63,327 bases of DNA, taken from assembly GCA_041583135.1 (NCBI GenBank), contig JBFHGJ010000020.1, forward strand, positions 1-63,327, read 5' to 3'. Positions within the stretch are counted from its first letter, which is position 1. Each line of letters starts with the position of its first letter. The stretch is from JABSOG01 sp041583135. GTDB taxonomy: Bacteria > Pseudomonadota > Gammaproteobacteria > Enterobacterales > Alteromonadaceae. The position numbers and the translations under genes are program-made. This document shows positions 59,301-63,327 of the stretch, one piece after another. Under the pieces are notes generated by a model. It was not told the DNA's origin and searched no databases. It saw only the letters and a program-made list of their open reading frames with translations.

Positions 59301-61821
59301 TGTTTCGTCCTTCATTACTTTGCTGCTCGTTCAAAACGATAGTGTCCATCACGACCATGGCATCTGCGCCACTGGTCAATGATAAGGTAAGATCAACGCC
59401 GCTGTCTACGACTAGCGCTTTTTGCTCAAGCCAGTGTGAGGCTATTACAACCTGATATTCTCCCGGGAGCACTTTATCAAATAAAAAGTAGCCATCGTAT
59501 TCGGTTTTGATCTCTTTGATGATCTGTCCTTGCTTGACCAAATACAAAGGCACGCCGCCTTTGCCTGTGGTTTTACCCTCGTCGTTGCGTATTTGTACTT
59601 CACCTTCAACTTCAAAAATATCATAAAACGGAATATCAATGCTCACTTCACCACCGGGATGAGAGGTAATTTGAAATTTCTCTTTGAGTGGGGAGACAAA
59701 CGGGTCTTCTAAGTTATCTGTGTTCACTTCAAGATACTGCGGGCGATAACTTTGTAGACCATACAGGGTTTGTGTGCCTTGTTCATTCTTATGAACCTTA
59801 AGCCTATCGGCGGTGACCAGCCGTACGCCATTGAGTGGCTCATCGCCATCATCAAAGCGCTGATTGAAGTTATTGTCCTTGAAGCTTCGGACTTTAACTC
59901 TGGCAGACTGGTTGTAACTGTTGCGATTAAACGATGCAAAAGGGGCATCCCAAGAAAATGCCGTACTCATGGTCAGTGCAACGGTAAGCTTCTGCGTAGG
60001 ATCATGACTGACTCTAAGACCAAAGCGCATCGAATCGAATTGACCCGACAATTCGGCGCTAAACCCCAAACTGTTGTCACGGGTTTTGTAATTGGAAGTC
60101 ACATTGAGGTTGTAGCGGCCAAACTGTTTACGCCATGCCGCATAAAGTTGTTGCTCGGTCTGGCCTTGAGTCCGTTCAATATCACCTCTGAGCTGCAACA
60201 ACTGTTCGCCGAGCTTTATGCGCGCTAATGTATTGAGTCTAAAATTGTCTTTATCGGTGAAGCTGAGTCGATTGCTCAGATGATTGTCGTCGAATCTAAC
60301 CCCGAGGCTGGCATCGACTTGAGTGGTTGGGGTGAGGCCGAAATTAAGTCTGCTAAAACCGAGACTCATATCATACACCTGACCGGTTTGTTGCCAGCGC
60401 GCCGAATGGGCTTGTTGAAAGCTGCTTTGTTCATAGATAAAGGCATCGTAGCTTGATAAGACAAAGGTGCCGAAGTCTGTGTTTAACGAATAATTGGCCG
60501 AGTAGGACAGGCCGTCTGCCATCGCCGGTGCACCGAGACCAAAGTCGAATACCTGCGATTTGCCAACGTAGAGCATTTCGGCAAAAGCGGTGCGCTTGTC
60601 GCTGTCGGAGAAGTCATTAATGACGCCACCACCGACATTGAGGTTGTTGGTTAGGCCATAGTGGAGCCTGCCGATGGCGGTATAGCCAAAATTCGACTGT
60701 CTTAACGGTTCGCCAAAGGTGGGCTGGTCCGGTTCAATCAGATAAAGCTCAGGTAGCCACTTGCCTTTAAAAACCCCGGCGTTGGTGACGTTAAAATTAA
60801 AGCGTTGTTCGCGTATTTCGCCATTTGGGCCATATAGCACGGCTTTGTATTCATTGTGGCCTGCGCTGATATCAACGCCTTCGAACTGATATTGCCCGAG
60901 CTGGTCTAGCGCGCTGTAGTCTATTAACTGGTCGTCACGATATAGTTCAACCTCCCAGCCCGGTAACCCTTCGACTTGAAAGTTACGCGAATAATTACGA
61001 CTTAGAGGGTTACCCATCAGGGCAATGCCTCGGCCGCTGAAACTGCCTCGTATAAAGTTACCGGCAGGAAAGAAAACATCACCAAGTTGGTAGTGATAAG
61101 GGTTGTCGGCAATCATACCTTCCCGCTTGGCACTGAAGCGATAGTTGTTTTGGCCATTGGCATGGGATGAGAGAAAATCGACACCATGACCGGCTAGGTC
61201 GAATACCGCGCTGGCGACAAGTCCGGTCTGGCTGGTTTGACCGCTGCTGTGGTTAATGCGAATGTCGCTGACAGGTGCGGTAAACCATTGATATTGATTG
61301 TCAAACACCGCAACTTCACGCTCTTTGGCTTTGAGTTTATCAAGCGCGCCATAACGTGATTTACGTTTCATTGATTCAAAATAGGGGTGGCGACCTTGAG
61401 TGTCGAAGTTGATCAACAAACGGTTGATCTCAACCATCACTTTGACGTCAAACCATTTTTGGATAAGCGCCTGAGAGGCAAAATACTGGCCATCGACCTC
61501 AATAAAATCGCGACCGGCAATTTGATGCTCGACATCTTTGACCATTACGCTGCCTCGCTTTCGGTTGCCGCGAATGACGTTGTTTTGAAAGAAATACCAG
61601 CCGTTTATCTGGTCATTTTCGATTGTGATATCGACTTTGAGCACTTCTTTGAGTGATTCTAGTGACAAGAAAAAGAATTCGTAGTCTTCGGTGTAAACCT
61701 CTACTTCACCATCAAAGCCGCGCATATCCAAAAATGGCTCAAGATAGAGAAATTCTTCGGCAAAGGTGCTGGCGCTAAATACCAGCAAAAACAAAAAGGG
61801 CTGAATTATCCATCGTTTCAT
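59293..61821 (-). CDS. Usher-like outer-membrane protein of a non-classical pilus operon
   Basis: The 842-residue protein has a signal peptide (cut near TFA), an N-terminal mixed domain (about 22-150), a long stretch rich in alternating beta strands that looks like a large barrel (about 190-640, with FSGRGIALMGNPLSRNY, VEGLPGWEVELYRDDQLI and SYSANYSLNTDFGTF), and a C-terminal region (about 660-820) with VKVRSFKDNNFNQRFDDGDE and GYFLFDKVLPGEYQVVI, typical of carboxypeptidase-regulatory/SdrD-like domains. The VELYRDDQLI/ADQ-like part recalls PapC/CooC ushers, but it is a divergent relative. Its start codon sits in the loop of a terminator-like hairpin. Confidence 0.8.
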   Translation of the reverse strand: MKRWIIQPFLFLLVFSASTFAEEFLYLEPFLDMRGFDGEVEVYTEDYEFFFLSLESLKEVLKVDITIENDQINGWYFFQNNVIRGNRKRGSVMVKDVEHQIAGRDFIEVDGQYFASQALIQKWFDVKVMVEINRLLINFDTQGRHPYFESMKRKSRYGALDKLKAKEREVAVFDNQYQWFTAPVSDIRINHSSGQTSQTGLVASAVFDLAGHGVDFLSSHANGQNNYRFSAKREGMIADNPYHYQLGDVFFPAGNFIRGSFSGRGIALMGNPLSRNYSRNFQVEGLPGWEVELYRDDQLIDYSALDQLGQYQFEGVDISAGHNEYKAVLYGPNGEIREQRFNFNVTNAGVFKGKWLPELYLIEPDQPTFGEPLRQSNFGYTAIGRLHYGLTNNLNVGGGVINDFSDSDKRTAFAEMLYVGKSQVFDFGLGAPAMADGLSYSANYSLNTDFGTFVLSSYDAFIYEQSSFQQAHSARWQQTGQVYDMSLGFSRLNFGLTPTTQVDASLGVRFDDNHLSNRLSFTDKDNFRLNTLARIKLGEQLLQLRGDIERTQGQTEQQLYAAWRKQFGRYNLNVTSNYKTRDNSLGFSAELSGQFDSMRFGLRVSHDPTQKLTVALTMSTAFSWDAPFASFNRNSYNQSARVKVRSFKDNNFNQRFDDGDEPLNGVRLVTADRLKVHKNEQGTQTLYGLQSYRPQYLEVNTDNLEDPFVSPLKEKFQITSHPGGEVSIDIPFYDIFEVEGEVQIRNDEGKTTGKGGVPLYLVKQGQIIKEIKTEYDGYFLFDKVLPGEYQVVIASHWLEQKALVVDSGVDLTLSLTSGADAMVVMDTIVLNEQQSNEGRNND

Positions 61822-61834
61822 GATAATTCAGCCC
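61787..61834 (-). terminator. Terminator-like attenuator containing the usher start codon
   Basis: On the minus strand a perfect 13-bp stem GGGCTGAATTATC/GATAATTCAGCCC closes on an 11-base loop that holds the usher ATG (61819-61821). TTTTTGTTTTT follows directly. This is the form of an intrinsic terminator, 34 bp after the major pilin stop. It should reduce usher transcription and also hide its start, so that much more pilin than usher is made. Confidence 0.8.
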
Positions 61835-61868
61835 ATCTTCAATTAAAAACGCGTTATAGCGCCGTTAA

Positions 61869-62369
61869 TTAGTTATAAGTAGCGGTCAAATCGTAGTTAA
61901 ATACCACGTTTGAAGTGCTGACTGCACTGAAGTCGCTCAGTACCACATCACCGCGCACTTGATGAGTTGCTAAACCGGTGCTATCAAGGGTTTTAATTTC
62001 CGCTTGAGTGTTGTTGTTGAAGGCGTACAAGTTCAACTGCAAACCGTTAGAGACGTTTTGGCCGGTGTTGTCTACGCGCACGGTAACTTCAGCATATGGG
62101 GTGCCGTTGATGTTGAACTGACCGTTGCTGCCAGTACCAGTACAGTAATTTGTACCTGGGTGAACATCGTAGTATGAAGAACACAATACGTCACCGTTGT
62201 TCAAGCTCTCATCAACCTGAATAGTAGGGATCACCATGGCGGCGGTTTGAGTGATTGAAAGCGGAGTCAAAACCTTGTTGACTGCTACGTTTACAGTGAA
62301 GCTCTCAGCAGAAGCATTGAAAGCTGTTGCGGCGGCGATAAGGGCAGTAAATAATAATGATTTTTTCAT
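61869..62369 (-). CDS. Major pilin-like exported protein (DUF4402-like)
   Basis: The 166-residue product has a signal peptide (MKKSLLFTALIAAATAFNA, cut near ASA) and a mature part that begins with an alternating strand SFTVNVAVNKVLTPLSIT, as in donor-strand pilins of the CFA/I type. It has one C-X12-C pair (VLCSSYYDV and NYCTGTG) and a DUF4402-like pattern (LTPLSITQTAAM, FNINGTPYAEVTVRV). The ATG at 62369 has an AAGGA site; an earlier frame from 62417 is unsupported. It is the second gene of the operon and is likely the main shaft subunit. Confidence 0.8.
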   Translation of the reverse strand: MKKSLLFTALIAAATAFNASAESFTVNVAVNKVLTPLSITQTAAMVIPTIQVDESLNNGDVLCSSYYDVHPGTNYCTGTGSNGQFNINGTPYAEVTVRVDNTGQNVSNGLQLNLYAFNNNTQAEIKTLDSTGLATHQVRGDVVLSDFSAVSTSNVVFNYDLTATYN

Positions 62370-62402
62370 TTTACAATTTCCTTGATTACGTTGTTGCAAA
62401 AC

Positions 62403-62422
62403 TATGCATGCACACATGCATA
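62403..62422 (-). other. Hairpin in the pilin gene leader
   Basis: A perfect 8-bp inverted repeat TATGCATG/CATGCATA with a CACA loop lies between the chaperone stop and the pilin start. It could protect the abundant pilin message from decay. No T-run follows. Confidence 0.6.
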
Positions 62423-62450
62423 AGGTAAAACCAAAGCGATAATGTTTCGC

Positions 62451-63200
62451 TTATAAAACTTGGTTAATGAATTCTTCTTCCGTTTCAGGAGCGACAAACT
62501 TCAACTTCAACCCTTTCATACTGTCAGTACCTTCGGGTAACTCTACTTTGAAGTTGCGTTTGGCTATCTCCCGGTAAATGCCGAGGTTATGCTTGCGATA
62601 CAATACCTCGCCTGCGGCATTTTCAATAATGACATTGCCAAAGGCGGAGTAATTACCATTGCGATAAATGGCAAAGGTCAACTCGCGGGTGCTTTTATCA
62701 AAAGCAAAGTCATCGGCTTTAAGCGTAATATTCGGTTTGCCGGATCGAAATACGATAGGAATGATCACCTTTAAATTGGGTCGTAGTACCACGCCTTTGA
62801 GGTCGCCTTGATAAGGCGGCAGCAATTCTTCAATCATCATATGGGTGCGATATTCGCCCGGCGCTTTGGCTTTGCCAGCGCGAACGCGAACGATCTGATA
62901 GGCATTTGGCGTAATATTTTTGGCCAAACGTGGACCGACACGAACCATTTGTTTGGCTGACCACTGGTAATCTTCGACCGGATTCAATTGACCGTTTTCG
63001 TCCATTTCCATATCCATCAAAACCACACGATATGAACTGAATTCTTTGCCGGTATTAAAAACCCTGAGGTCTGATTTGCGCGTGCTGTCGGAAAGGTTGA
63101 CACGATATTTGTCGAGTTGAAATTCAGCAAATGCAGGAGTAGCAACCAAAGCGCATAACGCGGTAACTGAGGCCAGAATTTGCTTAAACTTGATTTTCAT
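62451..63200 (-). CDS. PapD-like periplasmic pilus chaperone
   Basis: The 249-residue product has a signal peptide (cut near AFA) and the two-domain immunoglobulin plan of pilus chaperones: an N-terminal strand FQLDKYRVNLSDSTRKSDLRV, the subunit-contact strand with NAYQIVRVRAGKAKAPGEYR, and a C-terminal domain with KADDFAFDKSTRELTF. It should hold pilin subunits in the periplasm and hand them to the usher. The ATG at 63200 is preferred to a TTG at 63206. It is the first gene of the operon in this window. Confidence 0.82.
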   Translation of the reverse strand: MKIKFKQILASVTALCALVATPAFAEFQLDKYRVNLSDSTRKSDLRVFNTGKEFSSYRVVLMDMEMDENGQLNPVEDYQWSAKQMVRVGPRLAKNITPNAYQIVRVRAGKAKAPGEYRTHMMIEELLPPYQGDLKGVVLRPNLKVIIPIVFRSGKPNITLKADDFAFDKSTRELTFAIYRNGNYSAFGNVIIENAAGEVLYRKHNLGIYREIAKRNFKVELPEGTDSMKGLKLKFVAPETEEEFINQVL

Positions 63201-63327
63201 CGTCAACTTTTTATCCTAAACATTAATTGAACAGCACAAGCCGAGGTTAAAACCCAAAGCTCAAGATTTAATTTCCGAATAACGGTCAAAATAATATTAT
63301 TGTTGAGGTATTGCGGGGTTGATTGAA
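63201..63327. other. Right-edge region, probable pilus operon promoter
   Basis: The last 127 bases are AT-rich upstream sequence of the chaperone gene. No frame is supported. The regulator, if any, would lie beyond the window. Confidence 0.4.

Noticed and set aside
59770..60228. Plus-strand frame of 152 codons inside the usher gene
   Set aside because: It is antisense to a clearly coding region, without a ribosome site or recognisable domain.
1..63327. tRNA, rRNA, prophage, integrase or CRISPR features
   Set aside because: I looked for cloverleaf-like segments, repeats with spacers, and integrase or phage structural motifs and saw none that I could support by eye.

Overview
The window is about 63 kb of chromosome from a marine-type gammaproteobacterium, most likely an Alteromonadales close to Shewanella. 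Three things point there: the gene order metK, tkt, epd, pgk, fba; the neighbours plsB and lexA and the dciA/M23 peptidase/secA block; and a complete proteobacterial dedicated sortase locus. I cannot fix the genus from sequence alone. I saw no tRNA, rRNA, CRISPR array, integrase or intact insertion sequence.

Layout. 0.3-3.4 kb: a large secreted protein with thrombospondin type 3 calcium repeats. 3.4-7.7 kb: dciA facing away from an M23 peptidase and secA. 7.8-9.6 kb: two AT-richer genes for exported proteins, closed on the right by a diverged 272-bp copy of an internal piece of secA, which looks like an inserted cassette. 9.7-14.7 kb: two GNAT acetyltransferases, a TetR regulator, a LolA-like periplasmic protein and an RND exporter preceded by two TetR-type palindromes. 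14.7-17.4 kb: an arsenic operon (arsR, arsC, arsH, ACR3). 17.4-24.6 kb: the sortase locus (histidine kinase, response regulator, OmpA-like protein, VIT/VWA substrate, class GN sortase), with an M74 murein endopeptidase gene coupled to the kinase. 24.7-28.6 kb: TRIC-like channel, plsB, and lexA with two LexA boxes. 28.8-32.2 kb: a glutathione-dependent formaldehyde operon whose last gene belongs to a family known from DNA thymine hypermodification. 32.3-43.1 kb: purine permease, metK, tkt-epd-pgk-fba and proBA. 43.3-53.8 kb: a short cystathionine beta-synthase-like enzyme, two large membrane-bound CadC-like proteins, a PH-domain pair, a DUF1244 gene, a DUF3010 gene and an orphan betaine-type binding protein. 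54-58.3 kb: a cytochrome b561/ethylbenzene-dehydrogenase-type fusion with an Lcl-domain partner, and a secreted phosphatase behind a PHO box. 58.8-63.2 kb: a non-classical chaperone/pilin/usher/pilin operon.

The four parts I find most interesting are: (1) the chaperone-usher-like operon, which has the order of CFA/I-type operons but DUF4402-like pilins and a divergent usher, and whose usher start codon lies in the loop of a 13-bp hairpin followed by a T-run; (2) the formaldehyde operon ending in a thymine-hypermodification-family gene; (3) the sortase locus coupled to a murein endopeptidase; (4) the cassette beside secA with its allelic secA fragment.

Start codons were chosen from Shine-Dalgarno sites, signal peptides and family lengths, and often lie downstream of the longest possible reading frame. 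All family assignments come from reading motifs by eye; no database search was run.
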